A DNA stretch of 59,740 bases from Teratosphaeria epicoccoides (lineage: Eukaryota > Ascomycota > Dothideomycetes > Mycosphaerellales > Teratosphaeriaceae), in NCBI GenBank assembly GCA_021401465.1, contig JADDMT010000153.1:1-59740 (forward strand). The letters run 5' to 3'. Of the stretch, positions 21,001 through 31,915 are shown piece by piece; position 1 is the stretch's first letter; the number at the start of each line of letters is the position of its first letter. The notes under the pieces were generated by a model. That model was given only the letters and a program-made list of their open reading frames with translations. It ran no database searches and had not been told where the DNA came from. The position numbers and the translations under genes were made by a program.

Positions 21001-24000
21001 AAACTAATTTTATTAATAAAATTTATAAGGCTAATATTAGTATTATACTTTTTATTAAAAGCTTCCAAAAACAATTTAAATTGTAATCTTTTTGCTTTAG
21101 TTATTAGATTACCATTAAATATATTTATTCTCTTAATTAAATTACCTTTATCTCTGACTCTAAACTGATGAGTTTTATTTAGAGTACTTTGCACAGAAAC
21201 GGATCCAAAGCCTAAAAAAATTTTTTTACATAGAATAATACTTGAGCGTGTAAACTAGATTGAGTTAACTTAATACCCTTTTTTATCTGATGTTTTTTTC
21301 TTCAATGGAAAAAAAGAATGCAAAACATCCGTCTCCATAATTTTTCATATATCATAAAGCAGATAAAAAATAAAGGAAAAACCTCTAAATCATCACTTAA
21401 ATTTATCTAATGTTATTGCTTCACGTGTAGTCTCTGAGGAGCCCAGTCTGTTAATAGACTGGTTTCCTGCGGATTGTCCCATAAATAGGATTTTTCCAAT
21501 GGTTACGCTTTTTTTTATATATAATCTGTAACTGGTGGACCTAAATATTAACGGATGTTCCCGCATATAGTGAAGTTTAAAGAAAGCCCTTTTCTCATCT
21601 TTTTTTTCTTCAATGGAAAAAAAGAATGCAAACCTTCCATCGCCATCGGCAATCATACGTGAAGCGAAAATTTGGACTATATCTTTATACAGTAATTAAT
21701 ACTATATACTTCGAGTGTAGTCTCTGAGGGTTTTGCAAATGGGGTTATAAATTACTTACAAGTTTTCTTCATGTATTATAATTTTTCGCAAACAATTAAT
21801 TAAGCTAGCTTTTTTCTTTATTAAAATAAAATCATCTTTATCCAAGTATTTTTTATTTATTCTCAGATTATATATTTCTAACCATTTACTATACGATTTA
21901 GCCTTAACCGAATAAAGAGGATGATTATTTAAGTAGCGCAAGATTTTTTTTGAATTAGAATAATGTATTACTAAACGATTTTGTCCTTTTATTTTTTCAG
22001 CATAACAGTCTAGCAAATTAGACAAATAATTAAATTCTTGTTCTGCATCTTTTTGAGATAACACTATACGCTGACCGATTATCATTCCTTGCCGTGCTTT
22101 TCGTTTGCTAACTGTAACTATAAACGAACCTTCAGCATCTATAAACCCAGCTAATCAATTGTGCTCGAGAGTGGGTTTAAATGTATAATCTTTAACATAA
22201 AATCCCATTTTATATTTATTATCGTAATTATTAGCTCATAGTATGAATTGTTTTTTTCGTTTACAAAGATATATCTTTCCATTAAATAGATTAATTAAAG
22301 TTTTTATATCTTTATTTGCCTTAATCGTAAATAAACAAGACTTTTTTCCTATAAATAGAGTTCCCATATTTAATTGAGTTTTAATCTCTACTAGCAAAGG
22401 AAAATCAACTATATGTAAATGAATAGAAAAAATAGATTTTCCTCTTGTAATATAAAAACATCCATCTCCTTCGGAAAACCCTATAAATCATTCTATAAAG
22501 TCTTTATTAAATTGTTTTTCATTTGTTCCCTGCTGATTGGTTCCTTGTCTCAAAGATTTTTCCGGATCAGATATAAAACCTGGACCTACGGACTTTAGAG
22601 CATTTGAAACGTTTCCAGCATATATCGAAGTTCAAGAAAAATCTGAATTACATCATAATTTTTCTAGGGCCTTCACTTGACCTATTTGAGAGCTTTTAGC
22701 CATCGCTCCTATTAATAAACATATACCCACAATAGTAACTATATTATCACTAATATAAGGTGCTATAGAAAATACTGTAGCATAATCTATATTCGGTTAA
22801 CTCACCATCTTTCAAAGGTGACCGGACTCTATCTTCACCCTTTATCATCTGATTAACTTTTTTTTTTTGCATAAAAGTATACAACATAAAGGGGTATAAC
22901 GTGTAGTCTCTGAGGATCCTACGTAAAATATATAATTATTATTATATTTTCTATCTCGTTTCCTGCGGATTGTCCATTAATTTGCGTAGCCTTAATGCTA
23001 CGCAAAATATTTCTTTTAATTTTTAGTTATCGTGTACGGCTTATAAAATTAAGATTTCACAATATCCTATAAAAGAACTTTAGAAGTTTCCCGCAAATAG
23101 TTATATAATAAGGATAATATTACTCTTATCCACGGCAATTTTTTTTTAATATGTAAATTTATCAAGATGAGAAAAATCAAATTTTAGACGTTTGCTATTA
23201 AACTGGTTTTTAATAGACTTAATAGTATTTAACTTTTCGGTAGAAAGCTTACCTCTGTGTAGATCCTGTACTTTACATCAATCTTTATAAGCTAAGTGTT
23301 TACAAGAAAACAAGGGAAATCGGTCAAAATAATTACGTACTCTTTCATGACTTTTACTATTATGAGCAATAGCCATAAAAGCATAAAACTTTTTATCGTT
23401 TTGTGTTCTAGTTCTAGAGTATAAATTAACAGTCAAAAATTCTGATATTTTAGTCATTAGATCAAAATAGCTACCCTCTTTGTAAGTTTTTGTATTAGAA
23501 TAAGTTTGTTTAACTTGAATACGAAAAAAAGTTTGAACACTGGTTCTTAATACACTACCTTTTTTTTTACGATCGTAGACAGTAATAGAAAAATGACCAT
23601 CTGCATCAGAAAAGCCAGACAATCAACTATTACTATCTAAAGACGAGCCATCTAATGGTAACAATGGAAGAGTACTGTTATCTACCTCATTAATATATAC
23701 AATAGCTCTCTGTAAAGCTTCTATTTTGGGTGTACGCATCTTACCATTAATTAAATTAACTATTTTTAAAACTTCTTGTTTAGCCAATATTTGTAGTAAT
23801 ACATGACCTACCTTGGACTTATCTATAACTTTACCTACTTTTAACTCAGAAGAAATTTTTTCGGCTAATGGTTTATCATTTTTATGGAATACAATTAATA
23901 TTTTAGGTCTGTAAGACTTATAATACTTACTTACTCCAATGTAACCATCACCTTCTATAATACCAGCTAAATAAGAACCTATGTCTCATTTAGGTTCGCC

Positions 24001-27000
24001 TCTATTATTACAATCAGTACTAATATTTTTTGACTTATTAATATCTGACATAGATTTTCTCTCAACACTTAACATTTTACACATTACCATTTTACCAAAT
24101 GATCATAGAATAGCAAACATACCTATAGTTAAAAAACAATCACCTACTCTATTTGTTAAAAAAGCAGAAAGAGAACTTTGATTAGCTGCTATTCTAGTAA
24201 ATCAGAAACTTACTAATAAATAAGAACAGACTCCTACCAAATCTATAGAATAAATACATAAAGAGTTAATATTTATTCCCTGTACTTTATAATCTTTTTC
24301 CTGCTAGCAAGAAATTTAGATAAAGCCCTGGTATATTTAGTTAAATATATAGATTCCGACTGTGCATTAAGCGGCATAGTTTTTTTATAAAAAAGCAGCC
24401 ACCCACCGTTGAACCAGTCTGTCGCGATCAATAAAATAACCGACGATCTTTAAATTAACTCTATTCATTTGATCGTTTTCAACAGTATTGCTAGTAATAA
24501 TTTAAACCTGCTAATTGTTTAAGATATATTTTCTATTTTATTATTAATTAATATATTTTTATTACTAACTATGATTAAGTTATATTTTATATAACATACT
24601 TTTGTACATAATGGACCTAATATATCTTTTAATTTAACGGACAGGTCTATACATAACTCATTGATCTGGCTTTTTTTCCTCTAATCTAGTTTAGAATACA
24701 AAGTTTTTATTTAAAACAAAATTCAACTTGTTGTTTACTAGCTTGAACAAAAGTTTGATTACAGAGATATTTACCTCAATCATCCCTAATTCAATAACAT
24801 AATCCCCGAGCTGTTAATAAGTCCGAGAGATTATCAGGTATTATTTTAACCGCTTTTTTATAAAAAAATTAATGATAATAATTAAAACAAAGCAGAGATA
24901 AAATACAGGGATTTTCCTGTTTTTTTATTATTTATTGTTAGTAACAGAGGTTCCATTGCAATTAATGGTTCAAATAATTCGTATAAACTCTTCAAATATT
25001 CTCTTTTTTCAGGATAAGATTGTTCTATTCTAATTATTGCGTTATAATTAGGTTTAGCTCTATCAACAAAACCATGACCTAATCTAATCTCTATTAAAGA
25101 TTTCTTTTGAATATAAGTTAATCTATATTCTTTTTTATCTTTTGCTGAATATTTTATATTATTATCACTAACACTCTAATTTTTTAGAGTCTTTTCCATA
25201 TTCATCATTAATCCTTTAGTATTAGAAATTGTTCTTAATGGAGACTTCAGATTGTTTCATAAACCAAATTTATCATCTAAATCATTTAATTTATATTGTA
25301 AAGAAGGAGAAATAAAACGTTTAACTGTATTATTAAAGTCGTTTTTATTTTTAATATAAAAAGCAACTTTTCCTTTGCTTTCTAATCTATGGTTAATTTT
25401 TACATTAAATTTATCATCGATGATTTTACATAAAAAATTTAAATCATTTTTTTCTAAATAAAATTCCTGGTGATTCGAAACAGATAACTTATCTGTATTA
25501 TCTAAATATCATGTCGCCAATGATAAAGGAGTTAAATATTCCTTTAAATTTAAAGGTATAGTTTTAAAGTTATTTTTATAAAACATAAGATAAAAGATTT
25601 CAAATTTAGCTAAATAAAAACTTTTTATTACTATATAATAAAAAACTTTATTTTTTTTACAGATTATTTTATTTAACTTAGGTTTTTTGTTTTTACAGTA
25701 ACCTTTTTCCACTAAAAAAGAATTAAATTTTATTAAATATTCTATATTATTATTACATTTTATAAAAACAATTCTTACTCCTTTTTCATTTTTTTCCATA
25801 TAAGAATTTCCCAATAAAGATCCTATAATTAGAGAACTCTCATCATTATTAAAATTTCTATTTTGGCTTATTTCTGTACAAAAATTATTATATTTTGATA
25901 TATTTAATCATTTAAGGCGATTATGGTTACCTTCTCATCCAACAAACATTAATAAGTAATTGTTAGCAGTTACTAAAATTATCATCATAAATGTGAATAA
26001 ACTCAAGTAACTAAAAAATCTTTGGTTGTGAGTATCATGACTCATATATCCTATAGAATATACGTGTACTAATGAAGAAACTATTAATACAGGTATCAAC
26101 ATTGAACAACCCTAATTAATCTTGCCTAGAGGTCACCTGTGTTATAGGAATAGACCTCTAGAGTAGTTTTCTACTGAGGAGTTATGACCTTTTGTAGAAA
26201 GGCTATGCACTGTGCGTAGTGTTTTTTCCATAAATATTCCTCCCTATGATATCGCACTCATTATAGGGTCCGACTGTACATTTGGACAGACATTTCAGCC
26301 TAACCCCGGTGAACCAGTCTGTAGCGACATTTATAACTGCCGACGGTCTTTTAGCTTATTCTCTTTAACCGTTTTCACCATTTGTGTATAAGTATAGAAT
26401 TGTTCGATTATAACCTTAACCAATTCCTCTATTAAAGTAACAAAGCTAAACAGTTAATTCTCATATGTAACATGGTTAGAGATTAATCTAAGGACATAGC
26501 TTTATTACTTACGTATATATATTATAATATGTATACATGTAATAAGATATTAAAAATAAGAATGATAAAAGAGAGTAGGAGAAAGACTGGGGGGGGTAGC
26601 AGATCAGATAAAAAGAAACTAAACAACAAGAAAAAACCACTAGTTAATGGGACTAAATACTCTTACCCTTCTAATTTTTTTACACTTAACTTCTACAAAC
26701 CTACCTTTTGAGCTTAATCTTTCAACATCTAAATACTTACTTAGTGTATCAGGGTATAATCCTACTATTGAAGCCGCTTCAGTTAAGGAGTTAGCTAGAA
26801 AAACACTTTCATCCGCATCCTGTATTTCATATATACAAGTAACTAGCCTAGGTAATAATTTTTGGCTTTTTTTATCTATTACTCTTCCATCTAAAAGATA
26901 TTTTATCGAAGGTAATGCGATAATAATTTGGTTTTTTTCTTCAATACTTAATAATTGTAAATTTCCTCTATAGGTAGATAATCTAAAATTATTCATAGTA

Positions 27001-28388
27001 TTGGATAATTTTAAAATAAAGCATCTTACTTGTTCAAGTCTATCACATCCTTTAAAAATTGCATTACAAATAATTTTAAAATCGATAAAATCTTTACTTT
27101 TTTTGGTTAAAAATTCATTAATCTGAAAAAAAGAGATTAAATAGTTATTTAACACGTGTATATTATTGATGGTAAGACGTACAGTATTTTTAACATTGTT
27201 TCTAGCTTTTATCGTATTTATAGCTATAATTCCTGTATTTTTTAATTTAAATAAAGAATATCTATCAAAACCTAGACAGTTTTCTAAAAATTCTTTTATT
27301 TTTAATAAAACAGTAAGTTGAATACCTGAAACTTCGATAGTAAACGTAGGGACTAAGTTATCTCTTCTTAAGAAAAATGAACCCTCTCCCTCTATGAACC
27401 CCAGAAGTCAAAATTTTGTGATATTTATTTCAGAATTAATTGGTCTTTCGAAATCAATACGATTATTGTTCATTTTATTTTTTAAATCAAATATATAAGA
27501 ATTAACCTTATTACAGGAAGCTTTTAAATTCTGACTTTTATTTATGTAAAAAAGATATGCTTTTTTAAAATCTAAATAATCTAAATATTTACTAGTATTT
27601 AAATTATACCTATCAAAAATATCTATTAATAAAGGCAGATGTTTTCTATGAGTAACATTAAAAATACATTCGTCTTTAGATAAACGCACACCACCTATCC
27701 CTAGTTTATTTTTAATATACCTTAAAACCATTTCATCATCTTTGTGTAAAGCTATTTTAAACATAAAAGAAAAGCTAGAACTAGTGTTTTTATCCTTACC
27801 AAGAATACGATTAATAGTGAAATTACCTTCAGCATCAGTGAAACCCACAAATCATTGAAGGAAGTTAGAATCCAGAGTACTTTTTACCTTAGTTCGATTT
27901 GCATCGAGGTTTTTTAATGGAACACTGGTATAATTTCTTGTCATTAAGACCCCTGTCAACAGAGGGGGGTATGAAAATGTTTTATAATAAGTAAAACCCT
28001 TTTTACATGAGTAAACCAAGCTTGCACTCGTATGGTTTCGATAAACCGCTCACTCTTTTTTTAATATCTGCTTATACAGTTGGATTCGAACCAACACAGC
28101 TTTTATCTCTTTTAAATAAAAAGAGATAACTACAAAATAAACTGTTAAAGAGTCAAAATTAAAACTTCACAAGACATTTAGAGATTCTGAATCTATTCAT
28201 GTAAATAATCTTACAAATACAGGAGTACTGTTTAATCCCACTTCAAAAAAAGAGATTACAGCAAGTACTGTAGTAGTGATTACCGATAGAGATGTTATTA
28301 TTTGTGATCCAGATATTCCTAATTTTCTTCCGAATAAACCTGATGATAGAGAGGCTAATAAAGGTAAAAAGACAATAATCAAATACAC
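18067..28388 (-). CDS. nad5: NADH dehydrogenase subunit 5, seven exons
   Basis: Exons on the minus strand: 28388-28141, 26106-25929, 24237-24094, 22793-22680, 21664-21632, 20544-20338, 19104-18067. Joined they give 653 codons, and every junction follows the group I rule (U before, G at intron end). The start is GTG, whose G is the last base of the nad4L TAG, the usual one-base overlap. Landmarks are GWEG/VGVCSYLLVSFWF, AKSSQIG/LHVWLPMAMEG/PTPVSALIHAATMVTAGVY and YSTMS/QLGMMVIAIG. Exon 5 is only 33 bases. TGA-Trp is used. The product is the large antiporter-like complex I subunit. Confidence 0.95.
19105..20337 (-). other. nad5 group I intron 6
   Basis: Lies between exon 6 (ending ...ATG AGT) and exon 7 (CAA TTA GGT). 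It carries the LAGLIDADG gene 19141-19908; the 5' 430 bases hold no intact gene. Confidence 0.85.
19141..19908 (-). CDS. LAGLIDADG homing endonuclease in nad5 intron 6
   Basis: 255 residues from a double ATG (MMFKKSYATQG). Motif 1 is WLAGVIDGDGQFLL and motif 2 WFSGFLDSDGSVYF. The linker NLSKKKGLINLINAVNGEIR is typical. Unlike the other nad5 intron genes it is not in frame with the upstream exon. The frame is clean with TGA-Trp, so it may be active. Confidence 0.9.
20545..21631 (-). other. nad5 group I intron 5
   Basis: It follows the 33-base exon 5. Core sequence is visible on the minus strand as ACAATCCGCAGGAAACCAGT and CTCAGAGACTACACGTG (about 21480-21415). It contains a decayed endonuclease and two hairpin elements. 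Confidence 0.85.
21288..21325 (-). repeat. 38-bp hairpin element, copy 2
   Basis: Identical over 38 bases to 17372-17409. It sits directly after the Gly-Asp-Gly codons of a dead endonuclease motif. Confidence 0.85.
21600..21632 (-). repeat. Hairpin element, copy 3
   Basis: Same T-run/TTCAATG/A-run core as the other copies, beginning at the exon 5/intron 5 junction. Confidence 0.8.
21665..22679 (-). other. nad5 group I intron 4
   Basis: It runs from after AAATAGGT to the G before CTTCAC. Core sequence (CTCAGAGACTACACTCG on the minus strand) lies near 21715-21735. Almost filled by an endonuclease gene. Confidence 0.88.
21756..22679 (-). CDS. LAGLIDADG homing endonuclease in nad5 intron 4
   Basis: 307 codons in frame with exon 4, stop at 21756. 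Motif 1 is WFIGFSEGDGCFYITRG and motif 2 WLAGFIDAEGSFIVTVSK. Between them is the standard region (LINLFNGKIYL). No break is seen; TGA-Trp is used. Made as an exon fusion, it would cut the intronless nad5 allele. Confidence 0.92.
22794..24093 (-). other. nad5 group I intron 3
   Basis: It lies between ...TCA TTT GGT and AAT ATA GAT (the NIDYATVFS exon). The core is visible as GGACAATCCGCAGGAAACG and CTCAGAGACTACACG (about 22965-22900), resembling introns 4 and 5. Confidence 0.88.
23146..24093 (-). CDS. LAGLIDADG homing endonuclease in nad5 intron 3
   Basis: 315 codons in frame with exon 3. Motif 1 is YLAGIIEGDGYIGVSK and motif 2 WLSGFSDADGHFSITV. The linker LAKQEVLKIVNLINGKMRTP is typical. The frame is clean, stop TAA at 23146. 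Confidence 0.92.
24850..25175 (-). pseudogene. Second LAGLIDADG_2 fragment in nad5 intron 2
   Basis: After the stop the frame continues about 110 codons: LIEIRLGHGFVDRAKPNYNA followed by EQSYPEKREYLKSLYELFEP resembles the N-terminal domain of LAGLIDADG_2 enzymes (GLILGDGxxxKR...FEQS...). It looks like a partial gene from a second endonuclease, with the rest missing. Confidence 0.6.
25176..25928 (-). CDS. LAGLIDADG_2-type homing endonuclease in nad5 intron 2
   Basis: 250 codons in frame with exon 2, ending TAG 25176. The motif is ESSLIIGSLLGNSYMEK, the GLLLGDxxxEK type, then ATWYLDNTDKLSV where the second motif (WYMDDG) is expected, and QEFYLEKNDLNFLCKII. Both motifs look weakened (LLGNS for LLGDA, YLDNTD for YMDDGS), so catalytic activity is doubtful. 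Confidence 0.75.
26107..28140 (-). other. nad5 group I intron 1
   Basis: It lies between ...TTA ACA GT and T TCA ATG (DSLTV/SMLIPVL). The shared core block is at 26268-26350. At 27941-27970 it contains a GC-rich hairpin related to elements in rnl introns. Confidence 0.88.
26640..27944 (-). CDS. LAGLIDADG homing endonuclease with C-terminal extension, nad5 intron 1
   Basis: 434 residues from ATG 27944. Motif 1 is WFVGFTDAEGNFTINR and motif 2 WLLGFIEGEGSFFLRR. After a standard second domain a C-terminal segment (SLTEAASIVGLYPDTLSKYL) looks like a NUMOD1-type helix-turn-helix that often follows intron endonucleases. It is longer than the usual ~300 residues because of this tail. No breaks. Confidence 0.9.
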
Positions 28389-28657
28389 TATTTAAATTCT
28401 ATTGCTACACTTCCTCTTAATCTATAAAATGCAACTAATATACTTAGCCCTATGGCAGATTCTGCCCCCGCTACTCCTATAACATATATAGCATATATTT
28501 GTCCTAGTATGTCATCAAAACCTAATGAAGAAAGTAATATTAGAAATGTTACAGCAAGCAACATTATTTCTATGGAAATAAGCATTAGGATTATATTTTT
28601 TCTGTTTAAGACAAATCCTAATACTCCTATTAAAAAGAGTATTAGAGAAGTATTCAT
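28388..28657 (-). CDS. nad4L: NADH dehydrogenase subunit 4L
   Basis: 89 residues from MNTSLILFLIGVLGFVLNRK; the in-frame ATG 33 bases upstream is less likely. Both membrane glutamates (SIEIMLLA and AESAIG) are kept. The TAG stop shares its G with the GTG start of nad5, so the two are co-transcribed. A second, diverged copy lies at 29463-29738, and its 3' end is copied at 7393-7428. Confidence 0.96.
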   Translation of the reverse strand: MNTSLILFLIGVLGFVLNRKNIILMLISIEIMLLAVTFLILLSSLGFDDILGQIYAIYVIGVAGAESAIGLSILVAFYRLRGSVAIEFK

Positions 28658-28776
28658 GATTAATTTATGCAGGATGAAAGTGTATTGCATTCACTTAGTC
28701 ATAACGTAATTTTTACTGTCCCCTCATACAGCTAGTTAGAACCTCTGCTAATTGTAGTGTTTGACGGTAAGTACTG

Positions 28777-29472
28777 TTAAACGCTTGACCCTCCACTCAA
28801 TACAGGGCTAGAAGGTATAGATCTTCTGCTAAACCCCTCTGCTACACTAGATGTAATAGAACCAGAACGTCCAAATCTAACACCAGGAGTGTTAGCTAAT
28901 TCCTGAGTAACAGAATTAAATGAACTAGTGCTAGCTGAAGAAGAAACAGTACTTAGACTACCCAGATCAACACCAGTAGCCATGTTCGATGCATCGTTCA
29001 TAGAACCAAAAGTTCTACCCAGATCAACACCAGGAACCATGTTCGATACATCGTTCATAGAACCAAAACTACTAGCACTTAAACGACCTAATCCTACCCC
29101 TGTAGGGGGATAGGACCCCTGATGGAAAGGTCTTAAGAACCCAGAACTATTAGACGAAACAGAACTCAAGCCCTCTCTTATAGGGCTTGCCGAGCTAGTA
29201 GCCTCTGAGACAACATCACCAGAAGTACCTGTAACGTTAGCGTGAATTGCTTCTGCCATAGCATTAAAAGCAAGACGGGATAGAGAGTTTACAGTAGCTA
29301 TGATATTTTCATCACTATCGTATAATATATAACTAGTGTAAAAACTACCTAATGGTGAAACTGCTAATGTTTCTCTTACATTTCAAACAGTCTAAATAAC
29401 ATTATCTACTAGTATTTGTCAATGTAAAAGTATTGGCACGTTTTCCGTACCGTTTATTAAGTCTAATAACAT
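28777..29472 (-). pseudogene. Ser/Gly-rich ORF with one in-frame TAG, between two nad4L copies
   Basis: From ATG 29472 (MLLDLINGTENVP) the frame meets TAG at 29394-29392 after 26 codons and then stays open for over 200 codons (TVWNVRETLAVSPLGSF, YILYDSDENIIATVNSLSR). Translation could instead start at Met 29259. The second half is Ser/Gly-rich with a 57-bp tandem duplication (28961-29017 and 29018-29074) encoding FGSMNDxSNMxxGVDLG twice. I recognise no family. Its start overlaps the end of the diverged nad4L copy. It could be a pseudogene or a gene using the later start. Confidence 0.5.
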
Positions 29473-29738
29473 TGAATAAAAATATAATATAACCTTGCTC
29501 TTAATCTATAAAATGCAACTAATATACTTAATCTTATAACAGACTCTGACCCAACTACTGCTATGACATATATAGCATATATTTGTCATAGTATGTAATA
29601 AAGACCTAATGAAGATAATAATAAAAATGTTACAGCAAGCAACATTATTTCTATAGAAATAAGCATTAAGATTAGGTTTATTCTATTTAAATTAAATCCT
29701 GAAACTCTTATTAAAAACAGTGTAAGAGAAATCTTCAT
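29463..29738 (-). CDS. Diverged second nad4L copy, frame open
   Basis: 91 codons, MKISLTLFLIRVSGF, matching functional nad4L along almost its whole length; LMLISIEIMLLAVTF and LSILVAFYRLR are unchanged. It keeps both membrane glutamates but has G-to-R changes in helices and a foreign C terminus (ARLYYIFIQCY). Not being next to nad5, it is likely a displaced relic, but no stop interrupts it. The unknown ORF 28777-29472 separates it from the working copy. Confidence 0.75.
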
Positions 29739-29883
29739 GTTAAATTTATCTAGGTTTAAAGTGTTTTTTATCTATCACTCATCTTTTCCTTTTCCGATAA
29801 AAAAAAATAAACAGCACGAAAAGCACGATATTTTTATGTTGAAGATTTGTTATGACTACATTCGTAGTCTAAGGAGAATAATA

Positions 29884-31915
29884 CTAAGATCCTCAGTAAT
29901 AAACAGATATAAATAAAAATAATCACACCACATCTACAAAATGTCAGTATAATATTCCTCCCTCTAAACCTAAATGATGGTTTTCAGTTAAGTGGTATGC
30001 GAATAAACGTCATATACCTACAGCTAAAAAGATAGTACCTATTATGACATGTAATCCGTGGAAACCTGTCCCAAAATAAAAAGAAGATCCATATGCACCA
30101 TCTGAAAGTGTGAATGATGAAACAGAGTATTCTACACCCTGAAACGCAGTAAACACTAAAGCTAAGACAATAGTGAATATACCCCCATACAATGCACCAT
30201 TTCTGTTACCTTGTATTAACGAGTGGTGAGAGTAAGTAATAGTAACCACTTCTCAAATAATATCTTTATTTATCTATATTATTCCTGTGTTTTATTTTAA
30301 TAGATAGTTTCATCATTTACAGTCACTGGACTCATAATGCGCGGCTAAATATTTAAGTGCTTAAGTGTTTGAAACTTAATGTAAAACCTTGTGTTTGAGT
30401 ATCTTTTTTTTTCTCTTTTAAATTAAAACATATAATACTTAAATGAGAATCCGACTGTACATTAAGCAGCATTTCAGCCACCCATTAGTGAACCAGTCTG
30501 TCGCGATCATATACATGACCGACGGTCTCTACTAATCATAATAAACATGACTTATTGTATTTAACCGTTTTCACTAATATAGCCAAATGTATATACTTAT
30601 GATACACATTCAATATCTTCGATATTCTATTACCTGGGTCAAACCTTTTTTGGGGTTAACTCTATAAAGTTTTTTTGTATAAATTGCACTGAACGTAATA
30701 GGACTATATAACTTATTACTTAATTTAACCCAAAAATTAAGTAAGTTTCAGTGACCTTAATTTGCATAAAAATATAGGATTAAGATGTGGCTTTAGTAAA
30801 AAAGTTAATGTTGACATGTTTCGTTTAGAGATATAAATTAAATATTGATCAATACCACTCGCTTAGAGAGCACTTATTACACTCAAAGCAAATTTCTTTT
30901 CCAAAACACTTATTAAAAACTTGACGTCTTTTAAACAATAACTCTTTAGAGCTAATGTTATACCTTTGTTTCCATACGGATAAAACTAAAGGTGAAAGAT
31001 ATGTCTCAATTAACTTTTTTGCATGAAAAGCTAAGCATGCAAATTTAACTTTATTAATATGAAACTCATCGTAAATTAAATTAAATGAGGAATAAGTAAA
31101 CGTTCTGAATCTTGAATGATAAACTATTTTTTCGTGATTAATTCTAGATTGTATTTGTGGTATGTTCTGTTTACAATAACCGTATTTTAGTTACGTACTG
31201 TGTAATCAAATAATGTATTTTCTATCATCTTGTTTTTGAAACTCTAGACCCATTACCATCTCTTTCCATGTGAGCGTCTCCTAGCAAACAACAAACTAAC
31301 AAAGACAATACGTTATAGTTATGAAGATCTATTCTACTGGTAGACAGTCTCTTAGGCTTAGAAAAAGGCAAGTTAGAAAAAAAAGATAGAATTTTGTTGT
31401 GAAAGTGCATAGTTATTTTGTTTTTTTGTTAAATTAAGTATCTTGTTACATTTCAGGCGGTTTCTTTTACCTGAAGCTAATAAAAGAACTGTATTAAGTA
31501 ATGGTAATTCAAAAGCGTTTATGGATTCTATACCCATAGGAGGTCAATGTCCTCCTAATTCTATAGTAGGTGATAATGCACTATGAAAATAAGCTCAAAA
31601 TATAGCTAAGAAAAATAAAGCTTCACTTACAATAAATAAACCCACTCCCATATTTAGACCTCTTTGTACTGCTAAAGTATGATTACCCATATACGTTCCT
31701 TCTGAGATTACATCTCTAAATCAAAAAAACATACTAGAAACTAATAACACAAGAGCAGAAAATAATCAGTAACCTGCATTTGAAAACCCGTGCATAGTTA
31801 AAACACCTGAAGTTGTCAATGTAAGTAAACTAATACAAGTAAATAAAGGTCAAGGAGAAGGGCTAACTAGATGAAAGGGATGTCCTTGAAACGCACATCG
31901 GTCTATATTTAACAA
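29884..31915 (-). CDS. cox3: Cytochrome c oxidase subunit 3, two exons, start unresolved
   Basis: Exons are about 31915-31469 and 30246-29884, joined at LLASG/VTITYSHHSL. HPFHLVSPSPWPLFTCISLL, EALFFLAIFWAYFHSALSP and LGLEGGILYWHFVDVVWLF are diagnostic. The C terminus ends VYYWGS and TAG. No ATG precedes the conserved FQGHPFHL; the frame is open back to TAG 32002 with LVILLLNIDRCAFQGH, unlike the usual short fungal head. The true start may be a non-ATG codon, or the first residues were replaced by foreign sequence. Confidence 0.9.
30247..31468 (-). other. Group I intron in cox3
   Basis: It starts after ...TCA GGT and ends in G before GTT ACT. At 30450-30528 it has the core block shared with nad5 introns 1 and 2 and the cob intron. 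Confidence 0.85.
30835..31410 (-). pseudogene. Decayed LAGLIDADG_2 endonuclease in cox3 intron
   Basis: An ORF start MHFHNKILSFF leads to LLVCCLLGDAHMERDGNGSR, the GLLLGDAH motif. After a shift, EKIVYHSRFRTFTYSSFNL and FHAKKLIETYLSPLVLSVW match the family's second half, followed by ISSKELLFK. Stops and shifts and the loss of the WYMDDG motif make it dead. Confidence 0.75.

Larger units (their letters stand above)
20952..21656 (-). pseudogene. Decayed LAGLIDADG endonuclease in nad5 intron 5
   Basis: Two motif-like pieces are visible: ADGDGRFAFFF, overlapping exon 5 in another frame, and NYGDGCFAFFF near 21330. Later HQFRVRDKGNLIKRINIFNG and LEAFNKKYNTNISLINFINK are typical of the family. Stops and shifts break it. 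Both motif copies run straight into a 38-bp hairpin element (21600-21632 and 21288-21325). Confidence 0.75.
24238..25928 (-). other. nad5 group I intron 2
   Basis: It splits GWEG/VGVCSYLL. Near 24355-24455 it shares a core block (CCGACTGTGCATTAAGC... GTCTGTCGCGATC) with nad5 intron 1, the cox3 intron and the cob intron. Confidence 0.88.

Noticed and set aside
28081..28140. Possible minus-strand tRNA (T-arm-like TGGTTCGAATCCAAC)
   Set aside because: It lies inside nad5 intron 1 directly after the exon 1 border; no acceptor or D arm can be paired. It is best read as an intron hairpin.
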